From Salvia splendens (Eukaryota > Streptophyta > Magnoliopsida > Lamiales > Lamiaceae), in NCBI RefSeq assembly GCF_004379255.2, contig NC_056034.1, positions 3,288,501 through 3,352,500 on the forward strand: DNA of 64,000 nucleotides, in the 5' to 3' direction. The notes under the pieces are model-generated. The model did not search any database. It was not told the origin of the DNA and was given only the letters and a program-made list of their open reading frames with translations. A program made the translations under genes and the position numbers. Of the stretch, positions 21,501-34,323 are shown one piece after another. Positions within the stretch are counted from its first letter, which is position 1; every line of letters begins with the position of its first letter.

Positions 21501-24295
21501 CGTGTATGCACTTTCACATGGCACCAGTCATACTGGTAAATGGTTGATCTCACCATGAGAGCTTTTAATCATGGACTGCAAGATACAACCTAGTGTCTGT
21601 GTTGGGTGTTAGGAATAAAATTGGAAGTAAGCACCTTTAACACATGCTAGTAAGAAAATAACCTTTTTACAAAAAAGTATTGGTAAGAAAAATGAACTGT
21701 ATGCTTTATGGTTGTATTTTCTAGAGAAGGGAGAGAGCAAGAGAGCAGTTTGCAAAAAGCTAACCAAAATACACTTGTAAGGGCAGAAGTGCTTGTAAAC
21801 AAGTTGGTTAGATTGCGCAAGGGCATGTGTATGCACTTTCACATGGCACCAGTCATACTGGTAAATGGTTGGTCTCATGATGCATCTTTAGTTCTCATGG
21901 TTTTAATCAAATTATTAATCTATGGTTGTTTAGATGTGAATCATCTACTAATCTAATACTTAGAAAATACATAGTTCTTTTTACTTAGCTGATCAAATTC
22001 GAATCATGATTTGTTATTGTAGAAAACCTTGTGGAAGGAAATTTCTTGTCAGTTAGCTTATGAGCTGTCTGATAAGCATATAAGATAGGAAGCCCTAACT
22101 TAACCCAAAACCATGGTCAAAGGTAAAGGGTTGACTCCCTATTATATGCTATTCCACACTTTCGTGTGAAACCGATGTGGGATCGTATCAATCCATCCCT
22201 CTTTTTAAACCGGACGTCCACGGACGGCACACGCCACGGGCCCACCATCCGCTTTACGGCCCATTTTCCTTTCGGGCCCACGTTTCTTCGGTGGCACCCC
22301 TTGGTCACACCTACAGGTAGCCCCTTTCCGTAGGACATCCGGATCCACGTTCACCGCACCAAATTGATAAGCATATAAGATAGGAAGCCCTAACTTAACC
22401 CAAAACCATGGTCAAAGGTAAAGGGTTGACTCCCTATTATATGCTATTCCACACTTTCGTGTGAAACCGATGTGGGATCGTATCACTGTCCCTCTCTATA
22501 ATTTTGTCTATGTAGTTGCGTGTGAGTCATGAGGCCTCATTTTTGCTATATAAGGTAGAGATGCCTGCAATCAGCCTCTCTCTATATAACATATTTTTGC
22601 TATAGTTATGTATGCCCTACAAGGCAAACATTATTTTGTAAATGCTGAAATCAAAATCAGGTTACTTATTCATCAATTTAGTTTTCTGCTGAGCTATGAA
22701 CTTCTCTCATTTTTCAGCTTATCATTTCTTGTAAAAAAGGAGGAACCAGTATTGAAGATCTTGCGGAGAAGCATCCAGAATTGATTGTAAAGGTAACATC
22801 CTATACCGTACAATTGTATTGCTTTGGAAAGTTACTTCTTTGGGACTGGATTGTAGTTGTAACCCTTCCATTCTCCCCTGCGTGCAGGTTCCTGTTGATG
22901 TTTTTACCGGAATTACAGACGAGGATGCTGCCAAGGTAGTCGATGGGCTATCTCCAACAGTGGCTGATAGAAATGCTTCGATTGAACAAGTGAAAAAGTT
23001 ATATGAACTTTTTTGCAAATGTGATTGCACATTGCTGGAGGTGATTGATGGATTTTCTCTTTCCAAAAGTTTCTTTGTTTTACTGTACCAATGCTAATAT
23101 TTATAATATGTACTATTATCTTTCATAAGTGTCCTATTATATCTGATTTCGCCTGTAATGTGTGAAATAGATCAATCCTATTGCTGAGACTTCTGATAAG
23201 CAGTTGGTTGCTGCTGATGCCAAACTCAACTTTGATGATAATGCTGCATTCCGCCAGAAAGAAATTTTTACTCTGAGGGATCCAACACAAGAGGATCCGC
23301 GTGAGGTAAGTTGATCTTGATACACATGAGTTGCAAGAAGCCACTGAATCTTCACTTTAAATTGGTTACTTAATTTTGTTGCAATTTCTATCATTTATCA
23401 GGTTGCTGCAGCAAAGGCTGATCTAAATTACATTGGTTTAGATGGAGAAATTGGTTGCATGGTCAATGGTGCTGGTCTTGCCATGGCTACAATGGATATC
23501 ATTAAGTTGCATGGAGGAACTCCAGCTAATTTTCTTGATGTTGGTGGCAATGCTTCTGAAAGCCAGGTATAGGTGATTTGTTTCAGTTGATACCATCTTT
23601 CCCTGTAATCAGTGTAAGTTGACTGTATGCCTAAAGTCTGTACTATGGGTGTCTAAATTTATTTAACTTATACATATCTTTATAGTTACCTGCTAAAATT
23701 GTTCTATTTTAGACTTTCTGTAACTTCTAGCCTTTACTGTATATGGTAACAGGTTGTGGAGGCATTCAAAATTCTGACTTCAGATGAGAAAGTGAAAGCC
23801 ATTCTTGTGAATATTTTTGGAGGAATTATGAAGTGCGATGTGATAGCTAGTGGAATTGTGAATGCTGCTAAACAGGTACAGCTTGCAGTGACTTAAATTC
23901 ACTTGTGCTTAGTGCTGATTTGGCAGTTCTTTAATGTCAGAAGTTACCACTTTCTGTTGTGCTAGTTCAGCTTCTTCGTAGATCACTTAATCGTTCTCAT
24001 ATTAGTTACCACTTTCTGTTGTACAATTCTGAACATTTGTTGGCTTCTTTTAAAGGTTCAACTGAAAGTACCTGTGGTAGTCCGTCTTGAAGGCACCAAT
24101 GTCGACCAGGGACGAAGAATTCTGAAGGTGAATTTCGAAACAACACCATCCTTGGAAATTTTACTGGACAGTGCAGATTATCTAACGTACCTCCCCCCGG
24201 GATCTTTTTCTTGTTTACAGGAAAGTGGTATGACATTGATTACTGCCGAAGATTTGGACGATGCGGCTGAGAAAGCAGTTAAAGCCCTCAGCTAG
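18564..24295 (+). CDS. Succinate-CoA ligase [ADP-forming] subunit beta, mitochondrial
   Basis: Beta subunit of succinyl-CoA synthetase, the TCA-cycle enzyme that converts succinyl-CoA, ADP and Pi to succinate, CoA and ATP in the mitochondrial matrix, with the alpha subunit. Twelve exons join into 421 residues: 18564-18665, 19188-19298, 19383-19494, 19668-19732, 20753-20830, 22718-22792, 22888-23040, 23171-23305, 23402-23566, 23753-23875, 24056-24127, 24221-24295. The first ~27 residues are Arg/Leu/Ser-rich without acidic residues, a typical transit peptide. [16 protein letters not shown] opens the ATP-grasp domain; [13 protein letters not shown] is the glycine-rich nucleotide loop. [22 protein letters not shown] and [12 protein letters not shown] mark the C-terminal CoA-ligase domain. 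All junctions keep frame. Introns 4 and 5 hold a MITE, a tandem duplication and a TRIM. Convergent with phytochelatin synthase. Confidence 0.96.
18714..18772 (+). repeat. (TATG)n microsatellite in intron 1
   Basis: About a dozen GTAT/TATG units, grading into GTTT units, in intron 1 of the succinyl-CoA ligase gene. Probably length-variable between individuals. Confidence 0.85.
20106..20379. mobile_element. Stowaway-type MITE in intron 4
   Basis: A 274-bp element with the Stowaway terminal signature: left end CTTCCTCCGTCCCATAAAAA, right end TTTTTATGGGACGGAGGGAG, flanked by TA on both sides. No coding capacity. The right terminal segment (ATATTTTTATGGGACG) occurs twice, near 20320-20336 and 20358-20373. 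Confidence 0.85.
21237..21878. repeat. 322-bp tandem duplication in intron 5
   Basis: Two diverged copies, 21237-21558 and 21559-21878, each beginning GAGCTTTTAATCATGGACTG and ending near CACTTTCACATGGCACCAG plus TACTGGTAAATGG. They differ by scattered substitutions and small indels, so the duplication is not very recent. No coding content seen in either. Confidence 0.88.
22070..22485 (-). mobile_element. TRIM (terminal-repeat retrotransposon in miniature) in intron 5
   Basis: A 416-bp element with 121-bp direct terminal repeats at 22070-22190 and 22365-22485, starting TG and ending CA, flanked by a perfect 5-bp duplication CTGTC (22065-22069 and 22486-22490). On the minus strand, ATTTGGTGCGGTGAACG follows the 5' repeat where a primer site belongs, and a purine tract AAAAAGAGGGATGGAT precedes the 3' repeat. 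The 174-bp interior has no coding capacity. The two repeats look identical by eye. Confidence 0.92.
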
Positions 24296-25357
24296 GCTAA
24301 ATTCCTGCCATTTATTGCTTTACAGGCTGGTAAATGTTTTTTTCCCTAGATTTTTTGGGTTTAAGTTTCATAGTTCATTGTCTCCTGAGTTGCGAGAAAG
24401 GAGCTTCTCAGCATAAAGAGAAACTGTTGATCTCCATTTGATATTTATTTCTTACGAAACAAATAGCCATATTTTGGTTTCAGAGAGTGAGATTTAACTG
24501 AGGAATCTACATTTCCTTTTTCAAATTGAGTAACAGGATGAATGGATTGGTCTAGGACTTTATGAGAATAGCGGACATATAAGTATAAATATGAATACAT
24601 ATATATACTTGCGTAGTTGTGTAAGATGATGCTGATGATTAGTTGTTTATGATCTGAATATAGAATTGAAACAGCGAAGTGTGGCATTTCTTTATACACC
24701 AATTCCGAAGAGAATGTTTCTATTCACAAACTATGTATTGTAGTCAATGAGATTTCAGTTTAAATAACAAATATATGTAATGTAGTGTATATTTCCTCTG
24801 ACTACTCTTCTCTCTCATGAACATACCAACTAATCAATATACAGAACAAATTACGTGACCAAAAACCTCAAAAGTATGTATATCTTCGTAACTTTATATA
24901 TGTACTTGAATCCCTATTCTATGCCCGTCAAGCTAGAAGCATGCTTTGCCTGCCGCAAAGTGCAGCAGTCTTTGGGAAGGCAACCATTGATGTAAATTTA
25001 TATATACAAGGCCAAAAGGCGAGAAGCCATTGCCAGGTCTTCTTATCCGTGGGCGGAGGACACCTTGCCAAGGAGATGACGCTATCTTGATTGAACAACG
25101 GGTTAAAGTACGTGAATTTTTTTGACACGAGGTTTGCTTTGGATAAAAATTGGATCTTTGGGATGATATTGCTACATCGTGCAGAGAGTTCGAGTTGTGG
25201 GAAGTACCTACTGTTACTCCAATTGAACCTATAACATGGAAAACAAATGTACTAGAGCAGTTGCCCGAAAATGTTTATCTGTGCGTCAGGTAATTTTGAC
25301 CTCAGAAGCATGTAATGTTCATACATTAGATTCATAAAATATGTAGGAAAAATAAAG
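24296..25357. other. Convergent 3' intergenic region
   Basis: Holds the 3' UTRs of the converging succinyl-CoA ligase and phytochelatin synthase genes. No RNA gene, repeat family or supported open frame seen. Confidence 0.5.
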
Positions 25358-28300
25358 TTAAACAAGGGGAGCACCTAGATCGTCTTCTACCTTGTTATCC
25401 TTGCATCTCTTCAGCATAAGTAGTTGCCCCCGCAAATGCAAAATCTGCCATATCCATAAAAACCGAGTTAACACCTCGTATGAAAAATGATAGAGACCTG
25501 GAACCTATAGTTATCAATAATTCGTACCTCTTCTTGAAGTAATGGATGAAGTTGTTCGGTCGAAACCAAATCAGATACTTCCTCAAAAGTCTTTTCGTCT
25601 TTAATACCAGACCATGTCTCTGGGGGCAATGCTAGTAGAAGTGCTGTCAAAACATCATTACTAGCTGGGTGCATACCAGAATAATCACATGAGCCAAAAT
25701 TGGAGCAGCCAGAATCTGTTTGTGATAAAGGGACCAACATATCAACTCCATCCTCTCCATTGCTGTTGACCACTGTTCCAGATACTACAGTAACAGGCCT
25801 GTCCCCGTTAGTAGCTCTGTAACTTCTCACACACGTCTCCCGGCAGCAAAACATATCTGAAGAACCTGACTTTCCCATCAAAATCCCCGCCCCTTGGGAG
25901 CATACAGAAGCAGCAATGTTAGGCAAGCTATCGTCGATGCCCAACGTTTGCTTGAACCGGCACCCAAGTGTCTCTGAAGACAGAATATCAGTAACATGCT
26001 TGTAAAGGTCAGTTTCTTGCATTCTTTTCAACACCTCCTCCTGGAAAATCGGATTTAGTAAATATAGTGGACCTTCAACATTTCATTACCAGAATCGGTA
26101 ACAGAAGTATATGAAGATCTGGCATGCACAACAAGGCCCACATGGTCCATTGGAATTTACCTTGATACGAAGCCTCCCTTTCTCTTCTTCACTCAAACTT
26201 TGACTGTTATCCTCTTCCCTACGAATCTCTGCCACCCATTTAATGAACTCTGCAAAGTCTGCTGGAAGAGACATGAAGACACTTGCAAGCACATTCTTGA
26301 CATTTTGCACATTGTCGGAACTTAATAGCACCGGGACATCATCCATCAGATATTTTGCAGTAGTGATCCAACTCTCGTGTTTACAGCTCTGCCATGCAGC
26401 AAAAAGTATTAGCTAGATTGAACTGCTCAGTAAGCTGCATAAAACTAATTTGAGGCGAGTTCAAGATGACCTCAGTATTAAATGAATTGCCAGATGCATA
26501 GGCAGATTTTTGTTGGCAATGCTAACTATTTTTATGGTCATTGTATAACACTCGAAAGGCAGACACAGATTCCAATGATTAATGCACTTCCCCAGGTATT
26601 ATCTTATAAAGAAATATATGATGCACCATGATTTAAACCTAGGTTCCTTTCAGTAATATAAAGAAGACGGTTAAGGAAAAATAAAACATGCCCTGATAAA
26701 AGTGCCAGCCATTCTTTTGTTCATAAGGATTGGGAGCAATAGCATATTAGCAACTACGTATTAAAATAATACCAGGGTGTAAAGTAAAGCAGGTGATCTT
26801 TGGTGCCTAGTCACGAGCAAAAACCTGCAAATTATCGAGACTGGGTTAAATGGAGAACACAGGAACCCATCTGTTTCAACAAGAAAATATAAAAAGACTT
26901 CATCATTGTAATACAAGCTTACACCCAGAGTACAAACATGGGAAGGAAGATGAGAATGACGTATTTTCAGAAGGGTGGAGATATCCCAAAATTTTAATTG
27001 GCTACAAAATCAGAAGAGGTGGCAGATAGAATTGATGGTTTCACATACCCTCTGTGTAGCCCATTTGATTCATCAACAGTATCCATAGCTTCCCAAAGAA
27101 GACGAAGTGGAACCCAGTGAGGAGGATATTTGAATCTTGCAACATCTAGGATCAGAGCCATATCACGTTCAGCATGATATCCACCAATTGGTGAAAAATG
27201 GCCTGTTCCAGTCTGCTAGTGAAAGCATTCTATTTCATTAACACTTAAACAACTAAAGTACTTGACAACATAGCCTATCAAAGCAAAAAACATAAGTCAT
27301 CGTGAATATTTAATAGAAAATAATAGCACAATCAGTATTGACCTGTTTAAATACTCCTCTGTGATATGATGAAATCACATGGCAATCCTCTGAAGAAGCA
27401 CATGCCATGACATATTTCCGGAAATCATCTATAGTGCTCTGAGTTGTCCGAAAAGCTTCAACCTTAGCTCCAGCACAGTGTGCCAAGCATACAACTTTCC
27501 CGAATGTAATACCTGTGTTCTTTACCTTTTCTAGAGGCTCACAGCAATCCAACATGTTTTCATCAAACCATCTCCAAGGCCCTGTACAGTGCAGAGCCTT
27601 GAATCTATTAAGTTCATGATTTGGAGAAAAAGATAAACCTAACAATAACAGAAAAATGCAATATGAAGATGCACCAAACCACTTTTAACATATGTCTCCT
27701 CCCAGTTCAGGTAAATAGTGCATACATGTTTGGAAAGTACAGCATTAATGTTTCAAGTTACACAAACTAACTGGACAAAAGGCTGCAAGTATTTCAAAGT
27801 TCCCAAGAACAAGTGAGAATCATATTGAACAGTACAGTAAACGAAGTTATATAATCAAATTGAGATACCAAACCAGCCTCTAGCCAAAACGAGTTACATG
27901 TGAACTAAATATCCTCACAGCGCTTCAAAGAGTGAAGCACAGGTGAACATCCCATACAATTTGGCATAGTAAAAGCTTTTACGCCTCTTAGGTGATGTAG
28001 AATCTAGTCCACACCTGCTACAAATTCACCATATATGTGAGTCACAGTATTGGTTACCTTTCCATTTTCTACGAGGGTCAATGGCAAGGGCGTTCAAAAC
28101 CATCGAAAGGCTAGCCAGACCACAATATGCAGGTTCAGATTGTGTCTGGAAATAAGAAATCAACTTGAAGAAACCTTCCATGGTTCCACTGTGAATAGCT
28201 TCTGTAAATAGTTTCTGCAATACCATTCCAAAATACAAACAAAAAAAAACAATTACTCGACTATGCATAACAGACAGAAACCACTAGATATGGCTGAAAG

Positions 28301-29144
28301 ATGTTATGAAGCATGTAGGTGCTCTTGGCTCATAAACAGCTGAACCATAAGCATGGGTATGCTTAATAAGAAGATCATGGAAGCGGTAACAGTGGTGTGG
28401 AAAATGCGGTATTTTTCATGTTACCTCTTGAATTCTCTATCTAAGAAGCAGCACAGTATCCACTATGTATTAGGTAAAACTCCAATTAATAGCCAATTAA
28501 TTTGAAAACTAGTAACAATTTGAGATCATCATCAATTGCAAACAAAACTAGTATCAAAAGACCAGGCCCTTAATCAAACCGAAACTGCTCCAGATTTTAA
28601 TCGGCAAGGTCATATAACTAAATAAAAAATTTCCAGAACAAAATACAGTCCATCTACCAACTGCCACAGAAACTCTGAGATATCTCTTCTTGGGTTTGAC
28701 AAAATTATTCTCGATGGTTTAACGCTTGGAACGGTCCTAAAGCTAAATCATACAAAGACTGTGCATAACTCTTTAAATTCCAGAATTAATAGCTCTCAAC
28801 GATCCAACAATCACCGCTAGTTTAATTAAAAAAACTCCCAGAATTGGCTTGTTTTTTTTGTCCTTCAGCAAAACAGATTACACCAAATAGCTAATTTTCA
28901 AATCAACATCCCGGACATCCACATTCATCTATGGCTTAGTAATATGATATCAGGTAACAAACAATCGGCAGAGTCATAATTCAAACAAAGTCAGTAGTAG
29001 GAAAATGGGAAACGCGTGAAAATTAAAGCAATCAAATAAAAAAAACAAGGAAATAGACCGTGGCCATACCTTGCCTTCGGAGGAAGCGAAGTCAATGGCC
29101 GGTGGAGAAGGGAGGATACGCCGGTATAAACTTGCCATCGCCAT
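25358..29144 (-). CDS. PCS1: Phytochelatin synthase (glutathione gamma-glutamylcysteinyltransferase)
   Basis: Makes phytochelatins from glutathione by transferring gamma-Glu-Cys units (EC 2.3.2.15), for chelation of Cd, As, Zn and other metals in the cytosol. Eight exons on the minus strand: 29144-29070, 28214-28058, 27581-27343, 27212-27049, 26824-26773, 26388-26161, 26040-25528, 25444-25358. They join without frame error into 504 residues, the family's usual length. The papain-like catalytic triad is in place: Cys56 ([11 protein letters not shown]), His162 ([12 protein letters not shown]) and Asp180 (ALILDVARF). The Cys-rich C-terminal metal-sensing half includes FCCRETC, and the chain ends [16 protein letters not shown]. 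Start: I use the Met opening MAMASLYRR; two further in-frame Met codons lie upstream (to 29156). Intact by all visible criteria. Confidence 0.96.
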
Positions 29145-29156
29145 CGCCATATTCAC

Positions 29157-30240
29157 ACAAAATTCTACACGCGCGCGGACGAAGGGTTTCGACCAAGCAA
29201 AGTGAGGAGAAAATAATTAATAAAGAAATTAAAATCAGTTAAGGCCCCGCGTAAATAATCGTTTAGAAAAATATTATTAAACCCAATTTGACCACAATTG
29301 GGATGCATGTAAAAATTAATTACTAGTAGTATTGACTATTGATAATATAGCGACCGAGGTCATATAGAATTCTACTATTACTACTATATTGAAAAGAAGT
29401 GGGAGCCAGGAATATTATCTCGGAAAAGTAAAAATCATAATATTAAATGATTAAAACACTTGGGACTAGTTAAAAATTCATAGCACTTATGTTATCATAG
29501 CCAAATCTTTAATTTTGTTTATATACAATAAAATTGGTGATAAATATACAACTTTAAATATCTTCTTCGAAATTCAAGCCGAATCGAAGACAACTCGATA
29601 TATACTAGTATGAAATTTTGTACTCCTGCATTGGATTGCATAATGTTAGCCACATACGGATTTGTACATTACTTTTGACTTTTTGAGCATTAAATATTCA
29701 TATTTATTATGAAATCATCGTACTATATCTAAAAGTATCCATTTGGCTATAGGCTATGCATAATTTAAACATTATCAACTAAATATTTAAAGTCACACAA
29801 TGTAATAAAATTTCAGGTTCATGTCTATCAAAAGAGGCGATTTTTATTATTAACCGTATATGTCAATGCATTATTTACCCTAGACTACATTAGGAAAAAA
29901 TCACTAATTCCTCTATCACGAGATACTCGGGATCTTCCTCTTCTATCACTATATTCGGAATCTTCTTTCTCTATTGGCGTCATCTTTCCAACAATGTCAG
30001 CTTCCATTTAGGCAAAATTTGATATTGGGAAATTAAGAAAGTGATCTAAGTTTGTGTATTTTGTCCTTGATTTTCTTGTGCTAGTAGTGTTTGCCGAATT
30101 ATGGCATTCCTAACCTTCGCCAAAAACACACAATTTCATAAAAGAGTCTAATTTGTACAACATCATTAGTTTAAAAAGATTCATTCATTGTAAATATAAA
30201 AGTCAAAGGAAAAAACAATGCAAAAATTGAAAGCAGATTA
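29157..30240. other. Intergenic DNA
   Basis: AT-rich sequence between phytochelatin synthase and the CRIB gene (both minus), so it includes the promoter of the first and the 3' UTR of the second. No coding or repeat signal recognised. Confidence 0.5.
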
Positions 30241-30907
30241 TCACCAATGCCCTCTACTTTGTCTCTCTTCGTCGTCTTCACTCAACTGAGATCCCAGTTT
30301 CTGCCCAGCAGGGCCGCTATCGGATTCGGACACATAATCAACCATTACATCTCCGCGTGATCTGTTCTCGCGGCGCCTGGTTTGATCCACGCCTTCAGAC
30401 TTCTTCCGACGCGCTTTCTTGGGGGCATCGGGGTCCGATGGCTCTCTCGGGGCCCGTCTGGGTTTCCCGAGGGCGTCCAGTGGATTACCGTCTGTTGATC
30501 GCCGCCGCGACGCTTTTTTACCTTGCTCCTTCTCTTGGGAGGATTTCTTCGTTTTTTGTGCTCTCTTTGTATCTGTCAAAACCACAAACCAGATCATTTT
30601 CATACAATAATCCCAAGAGTTTGGTTGGAAATTTGAAATCTACCTTCTTTGACATCGGAACTGTCTTTATCAGGTTTGGAATCATTTGAAATCCCTACAT
30701 GAGCAACATGCTTTACATCTGTGGGAAGCCCAATCTGCATGTCTTTTTCTGCCTGCTGCTCATCATCTGCACATACAAATTAATTTTATGGTTTTCAATT
30801 TTGGAGGGATAACATCTTTTAAAAATTGCAAATTATATTAATCACTTACCAAATATTAGAGAAATGTATCTGATGCCTTTGAAAATGCCCTTCATCTTTA
30901 TCGACAT
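30241..30907 (-). CDS. ROP-interactive CRIB motif (RIC) protein
   Basis: A small plant effector of ROP/RAC GTPases, which act in polar growth and cytoskeleton control at the plasma membrane. Three exons, 30907-30850, 30766-30644 and 30572-30241, give 170 residues. The N-terminus MKGIFKGIRYISLIF is the basic/hydrophobic segment usual in the RIC10/RIC11-like branch. The CRIB core follows at residues 31-44 (IGLPTDVKHVAHVG), carrying the diagnostic Ile, Pro, His, His and Gly. The rest is basic and probably disordered (KKASRRR, KPRRAPREPSD), ending in an acidic SEDDEERQ stretch. The two Met codons at the start (residues 1 and 5) are both possible. Paralogue assignment within RIC proteins is not attempted. 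Confidence 0.88.
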
Positions 30908-31780
30908 CTTCGTTTATTTTCTATGTAGGAGTCAGATTAAGTAGTTTCATGTAGAAACGCCATGCTTTTGATATTCATGCTAATTTTATGGTTTTTCATC
31001 CTCCAGCTACATAAATATATACACAAATTATTGGCATTTTTCAAAATATCACACTAACATCTAGAAGTAGCTTTCTCAAACCTTTTTAAGATCGAGAAGC
31101 AAAGATTCAAGAAAATATCGAAGTTTTGAGGATGGAATGGTATTATTGGTAGTTAATGCACGTTTGAAAACCATTGAAGTTTTCTCGCCACTTATTGTTC
31201 TTTTCAGCCTCTCACACAATCATTTCAACATTTAATATTCTTTTTAAAAATAGTGTAACAGGCATTGAACATTTGTCCTTTTTTTTTAATTTTCCACCAT
31301 TATTTAGTTTGATTGCCCTTGTATACTTCTAACCTTTTGGATAATATTTGCTGTGTTATTGTTATAATTCACGCATAAAGATATAATGATTGGGACATGT
31401 ATTTGCAATTAATTAAATTGAGCATATCATAATTCAGTTATCATTAAAGGCATTTACTTAAGGGCTTTTACTTTAGATTGAATTGATAAAAGTAATTTAA
31501 ATGAACTTATTATTTATGTAATGGATCGATGAAATTTGAGTTTGTTTGATCATTTTATTCTACAAATTGTAAATTAACAATAAAACTGAGTATTAAGAGT
31601 TATAATGGTCAAACAAATTAAAATAATATTACTAATGAAAGATTGTTTGTCATCGCTTCAAAATTATCTGATACTAATAACCTAAAAATTATCTTCTCTA
31701 AATACTAGTACCACTAAACACAGTAGTAGTTAAAAAAAATCTAAATCAGAAAATATTGTACGAATGGTAGAAAATCTGAC
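30908..31780. other. Divergent intergenic region
   Basis: AT-rich spacer between the divergently transcribed CRIB gene (minus) and the eL14 gene (plus). Holds both promoters; I see no repeat family or open frame in it. Confidence 0.5.
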
Positions 31781-31784
31781 CCAG

Positions 31785-31850
31785 AAAAGCCCACTTAATG
31801 TAAACTGAGCAGGGCCAAAAGCCCAATACTCTGCAATCGAAAAACCCTAG
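31785..31850 (+). promoter_or_regulatory. Site II and telo-box promoter elements of the eL14 gene
   Basis: AAGCCCA-type site II motifs near 31788 and 31819, and a telo-box AAACCCTA at 31842-31849, lie 85-150 bp before the ATG. This pair is the usual signature of plant ribosomal-protein promoters and links expression to growth. Confidence 0.7.
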
Positions 31851-31934
31851 CAGCAGCAGCACTTGTATATCCTTCACCTCTACATTTGCTGCCTCCTCCT
31901 CTTCTCTCCCACAGCACACAACACACAGCAGAAA

Positions 31935-33370
31935 ATGGTAAGCTTCTTATCCACCAGCTACTCTCGTTTGGTCTATTCTCTTCCATCTCAATCTTATTTG
32001 ATCTGCTGTGTAGACGTTCAAGAGGTACGTCGAGATCGGGAGGGTGGGCCTCATCAACTACGGAAAGGACTATGGCAAGCTCGTCGTCATCGTTGACGTC
32101 ATCGACCAGAACAGGGTACGTCTCCCCATTTCGCGTGTTGTGTTTTCGATTTTGGTAATTCGTCAATTATGCTGACTTCTCTTCAAAGCAATTACATGTG
32201 GTTCGATTTATTTGGTTGAGCTTCCTTAGATTATTGTATATTGGGAGCTTCTCTAGCTTGTAATGAACTTAGATTATGGATCCTTTGTGTTTGCACCTAT
32301 ATCTATTTTTCGCCTGAGCTCAATTGGTTGCTTCTTACTGTATTGATTAGGAAAAACTGGGAGTGTCAGTTTTGAATTTGCTGTTAGGTTTATAGGTGTC
32401 AATTATCACACTATTTTGATAGTGGCCAAATTTTTATATAAATGCTATAATGTTTCTCTACAATTGCGTATATTTGGTATTTTTGCGCTTTGTATTTGTT
32501 TGATCCTGTTTGTATCATGTATTCTAGATTTATTTTATATCTCAAGTTTCATTTGTTGAGATAGTCATTGAACAAGATGATACAGCCATGATTTTGACTG
32601 TCTTGTTGTTTTGCTACTACTAATTAGTGATTTGTTCTATTGATATACTTAAATCACATTGATGTTTAGTCTATAGTTACTTGTGTTGAATGCTTTCAAT
32701 GTATATGTATTTGATCTTACAGTCCTTTTTCTCATGACACAGGCTCTGGTTGACTCCCCTGACATGGTAAGAAGCCAGATTAACTTCAAGAGGCTTTCTC
32801 TTACAGACATCAAAATTGACATCAAGAGGGTGCCAAAGAAGAAAGTTCTTGTTGCAGCTATGGAGGCTGCTGGTAAGTGCTCAAAAGATGGACAGTATTG
32901 GAATAATATTTTGTTGCATTGATTTATTGATTCCTAGCATTATTTCTGCAGATGTTAAGGGAAAATGGGAAAGCAGTTCCTGGGGAAGAAAGTTGATTGT
33001 TCAGAAGAAAAGGGCTTCCCTCAATGATTTTGACCGGTTTAAGCTTATGTTGGCAAAGATCAAGGTATTTACGCACTTACCCTGGTATATGGTATTTGAT
33101 GTTCATTTGTGCTTCCTGAGTTTGCTCAAAGAACTGAAACCAACAAGTAGTTACCAATTCAATATAGTTTTTCTTGTTATTCGCTAGAAAAACATATTAT
33201 CCCTATTGTGTTGCTCGAATCACATGATCTTATCCTTGACTACTTTATTTTCCTTGATATTTATGTCGATGTGCATTCTAAGGCTGAACTTTGCCCTCAT
33301 CTTTACTTTGCAGAAAGCTGGTGTTGTTCGACAAGAGCTTGCCAAGCTTAAGAAGGAGATTCCTGCTTGA
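31935..33370 (+). CDS. RPL14: 60S ribosomal protein L14 (eL14)
   Basis: A cytosolic large-subunit ribosomal protein. Five exons: 31935-31937 (only the ATG), 32014-32115, 32743-32872, 32952-33064 and 33314-33370. They give 134 residues, the normal plant length. A KOW/SH3-like N-terminal domain ([20 protein letters not shown]) is followed by the eL14 core with [19 protein letters not shown] and [20 protein letters not shown], and the chain ends [11 protein letters not shown]. Splitting the start codon from the rest by an intron is common in ribosomal-protein genes. Several short open frames overlapping the exons are not real. Confidence 0.96.
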
Positions 33371-34323
33371 GTAGTATAGATTTTGGTGTAGTATTTTTGA
33401 GACTTATTTTGTTTCTTATGCAGCCTTGTGGAAATCAAGAGAATTAAATTTATATTTCAGATTTCTTTCTTCGAAAATTCATTTTTCACTTGACTCTTCC
33501 TGTTTTGGCGATTAAAACAAACTACGGTGTTTGAGTGTGATTTTTGTTAACATTATCACTTTTTTGAATTCCAAGCTTTAATAGTTATAACAACCAACAG
33601 GTTTTGCATGTCAAGTTTTCCTCTGAAATAAAGATGATCCGAAGGTTCAAAGTTTTCTTTTATCTTACATAATAGTATTATTGTTTTCACATTCTATTTT
33701 GTTTCAAGTTATACATCAATTTGCTCTTTGTTTATTTGTTTCAAATTTTTTATTGTTGAATTTTGAGTAATGAGTTATAGTTTGTGAACTTAATCGTTGG
33801 AATCGGTTTGATTAACATGGCGTCTACAAATTACAATGATTAAAACTAATGATGAATTAATTCATCATATATTGTTGTGAAAAAAAATTACAATCATTTA
33901 GCAGAAATTGAAGAATTGATAGTTATAAATTGCTTACTACTCAATATTTATTTTATTGTGTTTAATAATGGAATGGAATAGGAGAAAAGGAGATGAGAAG
34001 ATCACGGAGGAATACCAACATGAGTAGTACTAATTGTATTTACGGCAATCCAGTTTTTAAAATTCTAGCTCCAAATTTTCCGTCCTTGTGTTAAACTAAA
34101 TTGCATGGACGCCTCAATGTAATCAACTTAAATATTTAGCGTTTTATTGAAAATTTAATCTTAAAATAAAAATATAATTTGTGGTGTATTTTTTATAAGG
34201 GATATAATAGTAAAGTGGTTGGTTCAGCTGTGCAAACGCAGCAAAGGCTGGCAGAGCTGATCTTGGCGGTAATTTGTGGCGCCATCATATCATCCATTGA
34301 CAGGAATTCCGACCAAATAAAAC
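33371..34323. other. Intergenic DNA
   Basis: 3' UTR of the eL14 gene followed by the promoter of the VPS2 gene. AT-rich until about 34200, then more GC-rich near the VPS2 start. No other feature seen. Confidence 0.5.

Noticed and set aside
25150..25290. A 43-codon stop-free stretch on the plus strand followed by a GT donor-like site, resembling an exon
   Set aside because: No motif or flanking exons recognised; that length without stops is not unusual by chance. It lies in the 3' intergenic region of two convergent genes.
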